A stretch of 64,000 nt of DNA from Thalassobacillus sp043497085 (GTDB taxonomy: Bacteria > Bacillota > Bacilli > Bacillales > Halobacillaceae), in NCBI GenBank assembly GCA_043497085.1, contig JBIEKI010000001.1, one strand, 5' to 3'. The notes beneath the pieces are model-generated. The model saw nothing but the letters and a program-made list of their open reading frames with translations. It did not search any database and was not told the DNA's origin. The position numbers were made by a program, and so were the translations under genes. Positions 1 to 8,937 of the stretch are shown here, piece after piece (the first letter of the stretch is position 1; the number at the start of each line of letters is the position of its first letter).

Positions 1-140
1 AACATTTTTGACAAAATTCGGCATAATAGGAAAGTGCATCTATAAAATTCTAAAAGGTGGTGACGCTAGTCTAGTATATTAATAGCTTCAATAGTAAAAA
101 TTCTTCAGGAAATGAAATTTAACAAATGGAGGAGTGATTA

Positions 141-3100
141 GTGAACGCTATGTTAAAAAAAGTTAATATTCTTCTTATGGTTTTTGCACTTTTTATTCAG
201 CTCATTCCATTACATATGGTGGACGCCGCCACGGGAACTAAGGCAGATGAGAAGGTTATTGGAGTAGTATTTTCTGATAATATCGGAGAAGAAGTGAAAC
301 TTCTGGAAGAAAAGGATGCAAATAGTGATGTACTCGTACATATACCGGATGATTCAGAAGTCATTGTCGAAGAAATAGGTGATAAATATACTAAGGTCAC
401 TTATGAAGGGATTGATTCTGTACAAGTATGGACTGGTTTTCTTGACCAAAACTATTTGGTTGATGAGGCAGAAGCAGAACAAATCCGTACTTCCCGTGAG
501 CAGCAAACAATAGACCAGGAGAAAAGTGCTGACGAGTTATCCTCAACGAAAAGTGTAGAAGGACAGGAAATAGATGAGGACACAGAGTCTACTGTCACGG
601 AAGAATCGCCTATCGAAGGAGAGGCTGGCGAGGAATCGCCGGAGATGAATGACATTTCCTCTGAAGACACGTCAGTAAGTAGTGATGAGGCAGATCTTTC
701 AACTGAGGAAAAAGCTGCTGAAGATAAGGTCGTTGAAGGTAATGAAGAGGAAGAGACTATAGAAACTGAGTCTTCTTCAAATGAGCTTCCAGGTGAGGAG
801 AACCCAGACGCAGAGGAAAAAGATGTGAAAGCTCAAGAGGAAAGTTTTACCGACGAACAAGTCTCCATCGCTGGTATGGAAAAGAAGTCCCTGACAATGA
901 CCAGTATAGAAACTACTCAAACATATCATGGAGTTGCTTTAAAGGCTCCTACGAATGTTTATGCGGAAACTTCAACAGGATCTAAAGTGCTGAAAAGTTA
1001 TGCGCAAGGTTCTGTACTGAAATACAGTGGTTTCTCTAACGAAAACTGGTATGTCGCCACTGTTTATATCAATGGAAATCCTACTACCGGTTATATCAGT
1101 AAAGGGGATGTAGAGAATCTGGCAGATTCTCAAACTACTTTATACGGGGTGGCACAAGCTGATCCTACTAATATTTATTCCAAAGCTTCGACAAACTCGA
1201 ATGTCTGGAAGAGTTATAACATGGGCTCAGTTTTGAAGTATCAAACGTTCTCCTCTGGCTGGTATGAGGCGACCGTTTATGCTGAAGGGAGCTTTAGAAC
1301 AGGCTACATTAAAGCAAGTGATGTAAGCAATGGAGATAGTTCTTCGACTACTCTGTATGGAATAGGCTTGCAAAGCCCGACGAAGGTCTATAGAGAGGCT
1401 GCCACCAGCTCATCTGCCTGGAAAAGTTATGCTGAAGGTACAGTATTGAAATATGAAACTTTTACCACTGGATGGCATAAAGCAACTGTCTATGCTAACG
1501 GAAAATATCGTACTGGATATATTAAGACAGATCATGTCGAAAATATAGATGCTGATCCAACAACTTTAAGGGGCGTAGGCATGAATAGTCCAACCCCCAT
1601 ATATGCTAAAGCCTCAACCAGTGCTGATATTTTAAAAAGTTATAGTCAGGGTACAGTATTGAAATATGAAACATTCACTTCCGGATGGTATAAAGCTACT
1701 GTTTATGTCAACGGGAAAAAGACAGCAGGTTATATTAATGCTAATCATGTGCAAAACGGGGATAACGACCAAACTGTTATTTATGGTATAGGTCTTAAAA
1801 ACCCTACCAACATCTACTCAGATGTTACTACAAGCTCTAATGTAATAAAAACTTATGGCCAAGGTACGGTTTTAAAATACGAAACCTTTATATCAGGCTG
1901 GTATGAAGCTACTGTCTACGTGAACGGTAAAAGAAGACATGGATACATTAATGCCAGTGACACAGAGAATAGTGTAGCTAATCCGACTACTCTGTCAGGG
2001 ATTGGGATTAAGGCCCCTACGAACATTTATGCGGATGCTACAACCAGTTCCGAAGTCTTAAAAACTTATGGGCAAGGAACTGTTTTGAAGTATCAAACTT
2101 TCACCACAAATTGGTATCAAGCAGTCGTCTATAGTAACGGTAAGTGGAGAAATGGCTATATCTATAAGGAAGATGTGGAAAACGGCGACCCTTCTCCAGC
2201 ATCCTTAAAAGGGATTGGATTAGCAGATCCGACCAATGTATATTCTCAAGCCACATTAAGTTCTGATGTATTGAAAGCCTTTAAGCAAGGGGAAATACTT
2301 GGCTATCAATCTTTTACAGAAGATTGGTATAAAATCACTGTGGATATTAATGGAGCAAGCAAAACCGGGTATATCCATAATACCCATGTCCAGGGACTAA
2401 CTGATGAAACATCCACGTTCCAAGTAAGAGCCCTCGACAAGGTGAATGTGCATGATTTAGCTTCACGTAAATCGAACGTTTTAAAGTCATATGAAAAAGA
2501 CTCTATTCTTAAGGTTTACACTTTTACTGAGGATTGGTATAAAGTGAAGGTTTTAATCAATGGCAAATATGTAACTGGGTATATTGCTGAAAGTGATGTA
2601 ACTACAAATTTAGAGCCAGAACCAGATAAAACCTACATTGATACGGATTTGAGAAAACCCTCTAATGTAACTGCCCAGGAAATAGTAGATTACTTCAATC
2701 GGACAAGACCAGAAAGTCCATTGAAGGACTTGGCTCAAGACTTTATTGACGTTCAGAATGAATATGGTGTCAATGCAGTTTATCTTGTTGCACATACGAT
2801 TTGGGAAACAGGCTGGGGCGGCTCTAACCTGATGGATTACAAAAACAATCTATACGGTTATGGTGCGTATGATGTCTGCCCATTCACTTGTGGATATTAT
2901 TATCCGACAGAGGCAGAAAGCATCAACTCTGTAGCCTATATGGTCAGAACAAATTACCTGAATCCTGATGGGCGGTATTATAACGGACCAACACTGATTG
3001 GTATGAACGTCAGATATGCAACCGACCAAAATTGGAAAAATGGTATTGCAAGGTTGATGGAAAGCATCCGTCCATATGATGCAAAGCATTATTCTTCAGC

Positions 3101-3641
3101 CTCTATCATGCCAATGAATGAAAGTTCATCTGGTACTTACGGGCGCAATATTCCTGAAAGCCAGCCATACCCGGAAGATGTAATTATAAACTTTCCGGAG
3201 GGCATAACAGCTACATTGCTGGAAAACTCAAACTATCGTACGCTGCCATATACATCCTCTTCGACCTATGTTGGGACATTAACGCAGTCTTCTGAAGTAA
3301 CCATTCTTGGTTATAATGAGGATGTGCGTGAAAATGGAAGCTATCCATATGACAACAGATGGTATCGAGTGTTAGTAGATGGTAGAACAGTTTGGGTATA
3401 TGGAAAATCACTTGCAATGAACAACTTAATCCAAGTCAACGAAGACGTTTCAACTAGATTGAACATCCGTAACGCTCCAAATGGAGATATTATTGGTAAA
3501 ACATATCCAGGAGATTTCTTGAGAGCTGTACTGGAAGATGGCCAATTCATTGTAAAAGATGAATATGTTAAAATTCAGATTCCTGATTCTACTGAATCGG
3601 GGTGGGTTCATCAGGACTTTGTCCATATTGTTATCAACTGA
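141..3641 (+). CDS. Secreted repeat-rich cell-wall glucosaminidase
   Basis: Probable peptidoglycan N-acetylglucosaminidase (LytD/GH73-like) acting outside the cell. The 1166-residue protein has a signal peptide (about 1-29, ending near MVDA), an SH3-like segment (36-105), a Glu/Ser/Asp-rich linker (about 108-250), eight ~71-residue SH3/GW-like repeats starting near residues 260, 333, 404, 474, 545, 616, 687 and 758, a glucosaminidase domain (about 860-980) with HTIWETGWGGS placing the likely catalytic Glu at 889, and two C-terminal SH3-like segments. The GTG at 141 is chosen because GGAGGAG lies 6 bases upstream; the ATG at 150 is too far away. The repeats probably bind the wall. The same repeat occurs in the convergent neighbour. 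Domain calls come from motif recognition; hydrolytic specificity is inferred. Confidence 0.88.
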   Translation: MNAMLKKVNILLMVFALFIQLIPLHMVDAATGTKADEKVIGVVFSDNIGEEVKLLEEKDANSDVLVHIPDDSEVIVEEIGDKYTKVTYEGIDSVQVWTGFLDQNYLVDEAEAEQIRTSREQQTIDQEKSADELSSTKSVEGQEIDEDTESTVTEESPIEGEAGEESPEMNDISSEDTSVSSDEADLSTEEKAAEDKVVEGNEEEETIETESSSNELPGEENPDAEEKDVKAQEESFTDEQVSIAGMEKKSLTMTSIETTQTYHGVALKAPTNVYAETSTGSKVLKSYAQGSVLKYSGFSNENWYVATVYINGNPTTGYISKGDVENLADSQTTLYGVAQADPTNIYSKASTNSNVWKSYNMGSVLKYQTFSSGWYEATVYAEGSFRTGYIKASDVSNGDSSSTTLYGIGLQSPTKVYREAATSSSAWKSYAEGTVLKYETFTTGWHKATVYANGKYRTGYIKTDHVENIDADPTTLRGVGMNSPTPIYAKASTSADILKSYSQGTVLKYETFTSGWYKATVYVNGKKTAGYINANHVQNGDNDQTVIYGIGLKNPTNIYSDVTTSSNVIKTYGQGTVLKYETFISGWYEATVYVNGKRRHGYINASDTENSVANPTTLSGIGIKAPTNIYADATTSSEVLKTYGQGTVLKYQTFTTNWYQAVVYSNGKWRNGYIYKEDVENGDPSPASLKGIGLADPTNVYSQATLSSDVLKAFKQGEILGYQSFTEDWYKITVDINGASKTGYIHNTHVQGLTDETSTFQVRALDKVNVHDLASRKSNVLKSYEKDSILKVYTFTEDWYKVKVLINGKYVTGYIAESDVTTNLEPEPDKTYIDTDLRKPSNVTAQEIVDYFNRTRPESPLKDLAQDFIDVQNEYGVNAVYLVAHTIWETGWGGSNLMDYKNNLYGYGAYDVCPFTCGYYYPTEAESINSVAYMVRTNYLNPDGRYYNGPTLIGMNVRYATDQNWKNGIARLMESIRPYDAKHYSSASIMPMNESSSGTYGRNIPESQPYPEDVIINFPEGITATLLENSNYRTLPYTSSSTYVGTLTQSSEVTILGYNEDVRENGSYPYDNRWYRVLVDGRTVWVYGKSLAMNNLIQVNEDVSTRLNIRNAPNGDIIGKTYPGDFLRAVLEDGQFIVKDEYVKIQIPDSTESGWVHQDFVHIVIN

Positions 3642-3650
3642 TAGTACATT

Positions 3651-3680
3651 AAAACCCCCGGCCGAGGCTGGGGGTTTTAA
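3651..3680. terminator. Bidirectional terminator between convergent genes
   Basis: An inverted repeat AAAACCCCC...GGGGGTTTT with A and T tracts on both sides lies 10 bases after the glucosaminidase stop and 16 bases from the end of the leftward peptidase gene, so it can end transcription from both sides. Confidence 0.85.
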
Positions 3681-3695
3681 GTTACAAAAAATTTA

Positions 3696-5867
3696 TTAAT
3701 TAATGGTAATTGCTCTTCTTCCCATTTCATTCCACCGCTCTTTGACTAACTCCTTGTCATAGACGACTCTTTCCCCAATATAAGGATCATGGACAATCAA
3801 GTTATTTTCAGAAACGCCGACAACAACAAAAGCGTGTTCATTAGCCTGCCAAGTCACCTTATTATAATTTTTGTCGTACCATGAAAGACTTTGATAACTC
3901 GGTAGAAGATTAATGGTCGCCCACATGACAATAGGAGTACCTGATTTTACTACGGCTAACTGTTCATTAAAGGATTTACCAGTCAGCTTTACTCCTTTTC
4001 CGTTGGTATAGTGATCGACAACCTTAAGCATTGGTTTTTCGAATGCTCCGAAACTGTTGCTATTGCTTGGATGGCCGACAAACTCCTCCTCAGGATTGGC
4101 TCCCCGGAACCTGCCCTGGAACCAATAGGGTCTAGGCCCTTTAGGAAGAACATTGACTACATCTCTAACTGAAACATCATATCCTTCACCTTTCAGAAGC
4201 ATGGCTACCGATACTGATTCACATCCGGTTGGGTAGGCAGGGAACTGATCCAACACTGGAGTTCCTCTAATGATTTTGTCATCAGCTGAAACCAAGTCAA
4301 GATCACTGTTATGGATGTAGCCTTTTTTAGTGGCTCCATTAACATAAACAGTTGCTTCATGCCAATTTCTTGTGTAAGACTTAAATTTTAGAATGCTTCC
4401 CTCGTCATACCCTTTGACCTTTTTTGATTGGGTGGAAGTGCTCGAATAAACATATACTCTGTTTCTCGTCGCTACCCCGCGATAATCTTTTTGTGTAGAA
4501 TTGATATCAATGACATCACTTTTATGTATATAACCAGTTCGGCGTTCACCGTTAATATAAACTGTGGCCTGATACCAATCTTTCATATATGTCTTATATT
4601 GTAATACAGATCCTTCCCTATATCCTTTTAATTTTTTCGAATACTTACTCGGTTTGGCATGAACCAATGCGCTCCCATTAAAACTTATTCCTTTTTCTTT
4701 GCTTTGTTCTTTCACAGGAACTTCTACATCAGCGGCAGAAATATATCCAGTATGGGCTTTACCATTCACGAAAACAGTCGCTTTATACCATCCAGGCACA
4801 TAGGTTTCATATTTTAACTTAGAGCCGGAAGGGTAACTTTTTAAAGGGTTTGAAGCCTTACTCGCTTTTTTATAAACATTCGTATGGTGTTTAAGAGAGA
4901 TCCCTAAGTGAGTTACTGGTTTGTTAGTTGGTTCTGTGACATCGTTTGCCGAAATAAATCCCGTCTTTAGCTTTCCGTCCACATAAACCCTTGCTTTGTA
5001 CCAACCCGACACATAGGTTTCATATTTCAGGATAGAGCCAGAAGAGTAAGTTTTCCAGGACTTGGATCCTTTATTTGCCCGTTTATATATAGGAGTCCTT
5101 GGTTGTAGTGCCACTCCGTATTTTATAACGGGATCATTAACAGGTTGTTCCACATCCTTCACAGAAATATACCCGGTTTTCGATTTGCCATTCACGAAAA
5201 CAGTCGCTTTATACCAGCCGGAAATATAAGTTTCATATTTTAATAGCGAACCGTGAATATACCATTTTAATGAATCAGAAGTTGAATTAGCTTGTTCATA
5301 TACATGAGTCTGATTTTTCATGGCGACCCCATAAAGTGTGACAGGGTCTTCGACAGGCTGCTCTACATCTTCAGCTGCTATATAGCCTGTCTTGGCTTTA
5401 CCATTTACATATACTCTTGCTTTGTACCAATTGGAAGTGAAAGATTCATAATATAATATTGATCCCGAGTGGTAGCTTTTCCATATACCTGCACGACGGC
5501 TTGGGAGCTCAAAAACGGCAGTTTTAGCTTTTATTGCGATCCCAGTAAGCTGTTTGGGATCAGTGGTAATGGGATGTACATGTTCGGTATGTATGTAACC
5601 TTCTTTACTTTCCCCGTCTACATAAACAACGGCTCTATACCAATTATCATTTTCATCCTGGTCCCGAAAAGTTAATATACTTCCTTTATCATAGCTTTTT
5701 AATGCTTCTGACCTTGTACTTTTCGTAGAAAAGACGTAGGTGGTTTCTTGATTAGCAACACCTTTTAGTGAACTTGCTTCCGCTAAAGAGATAAAATCAT
5801 AGGAAAATAACAAGCCTAACGCGATCGTGAACAACATGCTTACCTTCAAGAAAAAACTATCATTCAA
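3696..5867 (-). CDS. Secreted repeat protein with C39-like cysteine peptidase domain
   Basis: Exported protein of 723 residues. It has a signal peptide (about 1-32, ending SLAEA), seven ~70-residue SH3/GW-like repeats of the same family as the convergent glucosaminidase, and a C-terminal C39-type (YvpB-like) papain-fold domain from about residue 530. The likely triad is the Cys of YPTGCES (about 545), the His of NEHAFVVVGV and the Asp of VHDPY. The substrate is unknown; wall protein processing or peptide-bond cleavage in the envelope is an inference. Start: the first in-frame TTG (5876) touches the GGGAG box, so the TTG at 5867, 9 bases after it, is preferred. Being convergent with a wall hydrolase suggests a shared anchoring mode. 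Confidence 0.85.
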   Translation of the reverse strand: MNDSFFLKVSMLFTIALGLLFSYDFISLAEASSLKGVANQETTYVFSTKSTRSEALKSYDKGSILTFRDQDENDNWYRAVVYVDGESKEGYIHTEHVHPITTDPKQLTGIAIKAKTAVFELPSRRAGIWKSYHSGSILYYESFTSNWYKARVYVNGKAKTGYIAAEDVEQPVEDPVTLYGVAMKNQTHVYEQANSTSDSLKWYIHGSLLKYETYISGWYKATVFVNGKSKTGYISVKDVEQPVNDPVIKYGVALQPRTPIYKRANKGSKSWKTYSSGSILKYETYVSGWYKARVYVDGKLKTGFISANDVTEPTNKPVTHLGISLKHHTNVYKKASKASNPLKSYPSGSKLKYETYVPGWYKATVFVNGKAHTGYISAADVEVPVKEQSKEKGISFNGSALVHAKPSKYSKKLKGYREGSVLQYKTYMKDWYQATVYINGERRTGYIHKSDVIDINSTQKDYRGVATRNRVYVYSSTSTQSKKVKGYDEGSILKFKSYTRNWHEATVYVNGATKKGYIHNSDLDLVSADDKIIRGTPVLDQFPAYPTGCESVSVAMLLKGEGYDVSVRDVVNVLPKGPRPYWFQGRFRGANPEEEFVGHPSNSNSFGAFEKPMLKVVDHYTNGKGVKLTGKSFNEQLAVVKSGTPIVMWATINLLPSYQSLSWYDKNYNKVTWQANEHAFVVVGVSENNLIVHDPYIGERVVYDKELVKERWNEMGRRAITIN

Positions 5868-5904
5868 TAGAACCAACTCCCTATATTTTTTAACAACCTT
5901 ATTA

Positions 5905-5913
5905 ATTATAGCA
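5905..5913 (-). promoter_or_regulatory. Extended -10 promoter for the C39 repeat protein
   Basis: The minus strand reads TGCTATAAT, a perfect extended -10 box, about 38 bases before the chosen start. Only a weak -35 (TGTAAC, 18 bases upstream) is visible. Confidence 0.5.
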
Positions 5914-6153
5914 AAATAGGACTAAAATGTTACATTAATTTACAATAAATCATTTAAATCGACAGGTGTATTTGGGGGTGATGAATAATAAGTTTTAGTG
6001 AATATGTGACATAATAGATCATAAGAATCAGTTGCGGGTTCTTCCTAACACTTATTAGTGACAATTTAAGGTGGAAATTCAAACAAATCTTTGATCACGA
6101 CGCTCCTTTGTTAATGAGCGACAGGTGACAATACCCCGAAAACTTTAAGAAAT

Positions 6154-6186
6154 AAAAACGTCCAGAGCTTTTTTGCTCTGGACGTC
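6154..6186 (-). terminator. Rho-independent terminator of the leftward glycan operon
   Basis: An 11-bp perfect stem ACGTCCAGAGC / GCTCTGGACGT (6158-6168 with 6175-6185) has a 6-base loop and, on the minus strand, is followed by a T run. It lies just beyond the end of the GT4 gene. Confidence 0.85.
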
Positions 6187-6222
6187 TTTATTTAAAATAT
6201 TCCAAGTGACTTTACCTAAGAT

Positions 6223-7407
6223 TCAATCGATGATCATCTTTGAATTAATTGCTTCATTATATACTGCTTCAAACCGTTCTGCGGCAGCTTGGTGTGAATA
6301 GCTTTCAGAGATTTTTCGTTTAGAATTAATTGCGATTTCCTTACCGAATTGAGGGAGATCAAGTAATTTTATGACGTGGCTGCTTAATTCTTCTACATTC
6401 CGGTCCCCGAACAGCAACCCATCTTTTTCATGGTCGATGATTTCCTTCAAACCCCCGACAGCTCCTGCAATCACCGGAGTGCCAGACCCCATAGCTTCCA
6501 GGGCAGAAATCGAGGTGGCTTCTTCGACGCCGTGGGAGTGGACACTCGGAATCAATACGATGTCAGCTGCCTGATAGAGGCTAGTCATATCTTCAGGTGC
6601 GACAGATCCGAGCAGACGTACATTTTCTTGCAGACCAAGCTCTGCAATTTTCTTTTTCATTGCCGTCATCTGCTCCCCGGTCCCGGCATAGACAAGCATG
6701 GTGTTCGGGTGCTGTTTTAAAATATCAGGAAGTGCCAAAATCGGATAGATGACTCCATTCTTTTCGGTCAGTCTGCGTGGTACAAATAACATTTTACTGT
6801 CTGTCGGGATGTCGTGTGATTGCTTCAGCTCGTCCAGATTAACATCGATCCTGTCGAAACGCTTGGTATTGATGAAGTTTTTCATCACCTGGGCTTCAAC
6901 ATCTGCTGTATCTTTAAGATAGTCGCGAATCCTCTGATCAACGGTAACGTTCAGGTCAGCCGCCTGGTAAGCTTCTTTTTCTAAATTTCGATACTTGTCC
7001 GCAGTATTTGTTTCCTGCTGGATGGCACCACGGCTGATTGCTTCATAAGCGTAGTAGCCATGGACTGTTGCAACTACTGGAACACCTGTAGAGGCAGAGG
7101 CTAATGTTGCGAAAATATCCTGGGAATTGATCACATCATAGTCACCGGCTTTTTCTTTTAAGGCCTTTTCCAATAGCTTCTTACGCTGCAAATCATTCAA
7201 CAGCTGACCATGACCTTTTTTAAAGCGGTTGACAATGTACCCCGGAGCCTGGGCAAACAGTTTTTTCTTTAAGCTCCCAAGGTCTGAGAATGACAGTACA
7301 TCAACGGTATGACCCCGTTCTTCCAATCCTTCTTTCAATGTGCTTATATGGGAAGACAGGCCGCCTTCATGGGGATAGTCGAAAATTGTAGTGATCAGAA
7401 TCTTCAT
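6223..7407 (-). CDS. GT4-family glycosyltransferase
   Basis: Cytoplasmic GT-B retaining glycosyltransferase of 394 residues, the usual family length. The N-terminal domain starts MKILITTIFDYPHEGGLSSH, with the glycine-rich loop typical of acceptor binding. The C-terminal domain has VPRRLTEKNG and the nucleotide-sugar motif EEATSISALEAMGSGTPVIA (E-x7-E). AAAGGAG lies 7 bases before the ATG. Its start overlaps the stop of the MurJ-like gene by one base (TGATG), so the two are translationally linked. It is the last gene of the leftward operon 10410-6223 and probably adds a sugar to a lipid-linked surface glycan; donor and acceptor cannot be read from sequence. Confidence 0.85.
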   Translation of the reverse strand: MKILITTIFDYPHEGGLSSHISTLKEGLEERGHTVDVLSFSDLGSLKKKLFAQAPGYIVNRFKKGHGQLLNDLQRKKLLEKALKEKAGDYDVINSQDIFATLASASTGVPVVATVHGYYAYEAISRGAIQQETNTADKYRNLEKEAYQAADLNVTVDQRIRDYLKDTADVEAQVMKNFINTKRFDRIDVNLDELKQSHDIPTDSKMLFVPRRLTEKNGVIYPILALPDILKQHPNTMLVYAGTGEQMTAMKKKIAELGLQENVRLLGSVAPEDMTSLYQAADIVLIPSVHSHGVEEATSISALEAMGSGTPVIAGAVGGLKEIIDHEKDGLLFGDRNVEELSSHVIKLLDLPQFGKEIAINSKRKISESYSHQAAAERFEAVYNEAINSKMIID

Positions 7408-8933
7408 CAGGATTCTCCTTTACTGGTAAGGGTAGGGAAAAGTTTTTGTAATGGATACAGTCGAAAGATGTACAAGAACAGTCCGTAAAGAATAAATGTG
7501 AATAATGTCGTAATGATTAAAGATAAAAGAATAGGCATTTCCGGGAGCAGCCAGTGCAGCCCCGCCGAACCTATAAGTAACAGGAAAAGCACCCCAGCTA
7601 ACCGAAACAAATGCTGGGTCGGCCTTTCGGTGCCTGACACTGCTTGTTTAGCCAGGTAGCGGTAAAGGAAAACCGTCTGGAATACCATCGAGAGACTGGT
7701 TGCAAGGGCGACACCGCCGACACCCATCGAGTAAGCGAGGCTGACACTCAGTAAGATATTCAACCCGACACCGAACAGGCAGGAGTACATTGCCATTTTT
7801 GCCAGTTTGAAAGCATAGAAGCTGTTCATCAAATAATCACGGAGTGCGAAAAATGGCAGAGCGGCAGCAAAAAAGACAAACGCCTGGCTCGTCAGCATGC
7901 TTGCTTTGTCATCAAAAGCCCCCCGTTCGAAAGCTAACTGCACAAGGGAGTCCGCTTCGATCACCATGACGACCTGAAGTGGTATTGCCAGCATGAGGAT
8001 GGCTTTAACTCCCTGATTTGAGATATCCATAAATGACTGAAAGCCTTTTGTGGCGACACGGGATAAGTAAGGATATAAAATCGTTGAAATCGGCATCAAA
8101 ATAATGCTCAGCGGCAACCACAATAAACGGTTGCCGTAGTTCAGTGCCGATACACTTCCTTCTTCCAGAAATGAGGACACGACCCGGTCAACGACGAGGT
8201 TCAACTGGACAACGAGTGATGCGATGATGATCGGCATAAAGGGCTTCAGTGCCTGTTTCAACGTGCTCCATTCCAGCCAAAACTTGAAGGTGATTGATAT
8301 TCGTTCGCCTTTTTGAAGTCCGGGCAGCTGGATGACCAGCTGCATTGCGCTCCCGATAAGCACCCCGATCGCCAGACCATGTATGCCGATCCATTCATAC
8401 AAAAGGTACATAAACAAGATGATTACCAGGTTGTTGACCAGCGGCGCCCAGGCCGGAAGCCCGAACTTTTCGTTCGAATGAAGGATGCCCTGAGTCAGGG
8501 ACTGAATAGTCATGAACACAAGGCTTGGCAGCATGATCATCGTCAGGGTTACAGCAAGATCCGACTGGGCGTTTGTAAAGCCGGGTGCGAAAATATGTAC
8601 TAACGGGACGACAAGCAAATAAGCGATCAATGTCAACGCAACTGAACTCAGGATGAAAAAGCTGCCGAGCCGTTGCAGCAGGTGTGAGGCCTGTTCACCT
8701 GTTCGTTCTTTTTCCTGAATGTAAAGTGGGACGATGCCTGCCTGGATGCCTGTCCCAAGTGCTGTGAACAGTATGGTGGGGATCAGAAAGGCGACAAAAA
8801 ATACGTCAGCAGTGCCGGAAGCCCCGAAAAAAGAAGCAATCAGCGCTTCACGGACAAACCCGAATAACTTCCCGAACGCTGACAGGACAGTCACCATCCC
8901 GAACGCTTTCATTAATTTCGATAACTGTATCAT
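7407..8933 (-). CDS. MurJ/MviN-like lipid-linked glycan flippase
   Basis: Polytopic membrane protein of 508 residues in the MurJ/MviN branch of the MOP superfamily. It begins with a MviN-type N-terminus (SAFGKLFGFVREALIASFFG, then TADVFFVAFLIP) and has about 14 hydrophobic segments. MurJ flips lipid II. Its place between a ligase-like gene and a glycosyltransferase suggests that this copy moves a dedicated surface-glycan precursor instead, which is an inference. GGAGAC precedes the ATG. The gene begins 4 bases after the stop of the ligase-like gene and overlaps the glycosyltransferase start by one base. It could also be the general lipid II flippase. Confidence 0.82.
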   Translation of the reverse strand: MIQLSKLMKAFGMVTVLSAFGKLFGFVREALIASFFGASGTADVFFVAFLIPTILFTALGTGIQAGIVPLYIQEKERTGEQASHLLQRLGSFFILSSVALTLIAYLLVVPLVHIFAPGFTNAQSDLAVTLTMIMLPSLVFMTIQSLTQGILHSNEKFGLPAWAPLVNNLVIILFMYLLYEWIGIHGLAIGVLIGSAMQLVIQLPGLQKGERISITFKFWLEWSTLKQALKPFMPIIIASLVVQLNLVVDRVVSSFLEEGSVSALNYGNRLLWLPLSIILMPISTILYPYLSRVATKGFQSFMDISNQGVKAILMLAIPLQVVMVIEADSLVQLAFERGAFDDKASMLTSQAFVFFAAALPFFALRDYLMNSFYAFKLAKMAMYSCLFGVGLNILLSVSLAYSMGVGGVALATSLSMVFQTVFLYRYLAKQAVSGTERPTQHLFRLAGVLFLLLIGSAGLHWLLPEMPILLSLIITTLFTFILYGLFLYIFRLYPLQKLFPTLTSKGES

Positions 8934-8937
8934 GAAA

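Larger units (their letters stand above)
5868..6222. other. Intergenic region between two leftward genes
   Basis: A 355-base gap. It holds the promoter of the C39 repeat gene (near 5905-5940) and, at its right end, the terminator of the upstream glycosyltransferase operon (6154-6186). The AT-rich middle (5941-6150) shows no convincing open frame or known RNA; one short inverted repeat, CGCTC...GAGCG, lies near 6099-6118. Confidence 0.5.

Noticed and set aside
8..36. TTGACA at 8-13 as the -35 of a promoter for the glucosaminidase
   Set aside because: The only good -10 (CATAAT) follows after 8 bases and nothing suitable lies 16-18 bases downstream.
900..2600. Periodic repeats that might suggest a CRISPR array or DNA satellite
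   Set aside because: The ~213-base period is the coding of the SH3/GW-like protein repeats; there are no short identical repeats with unique spacers.
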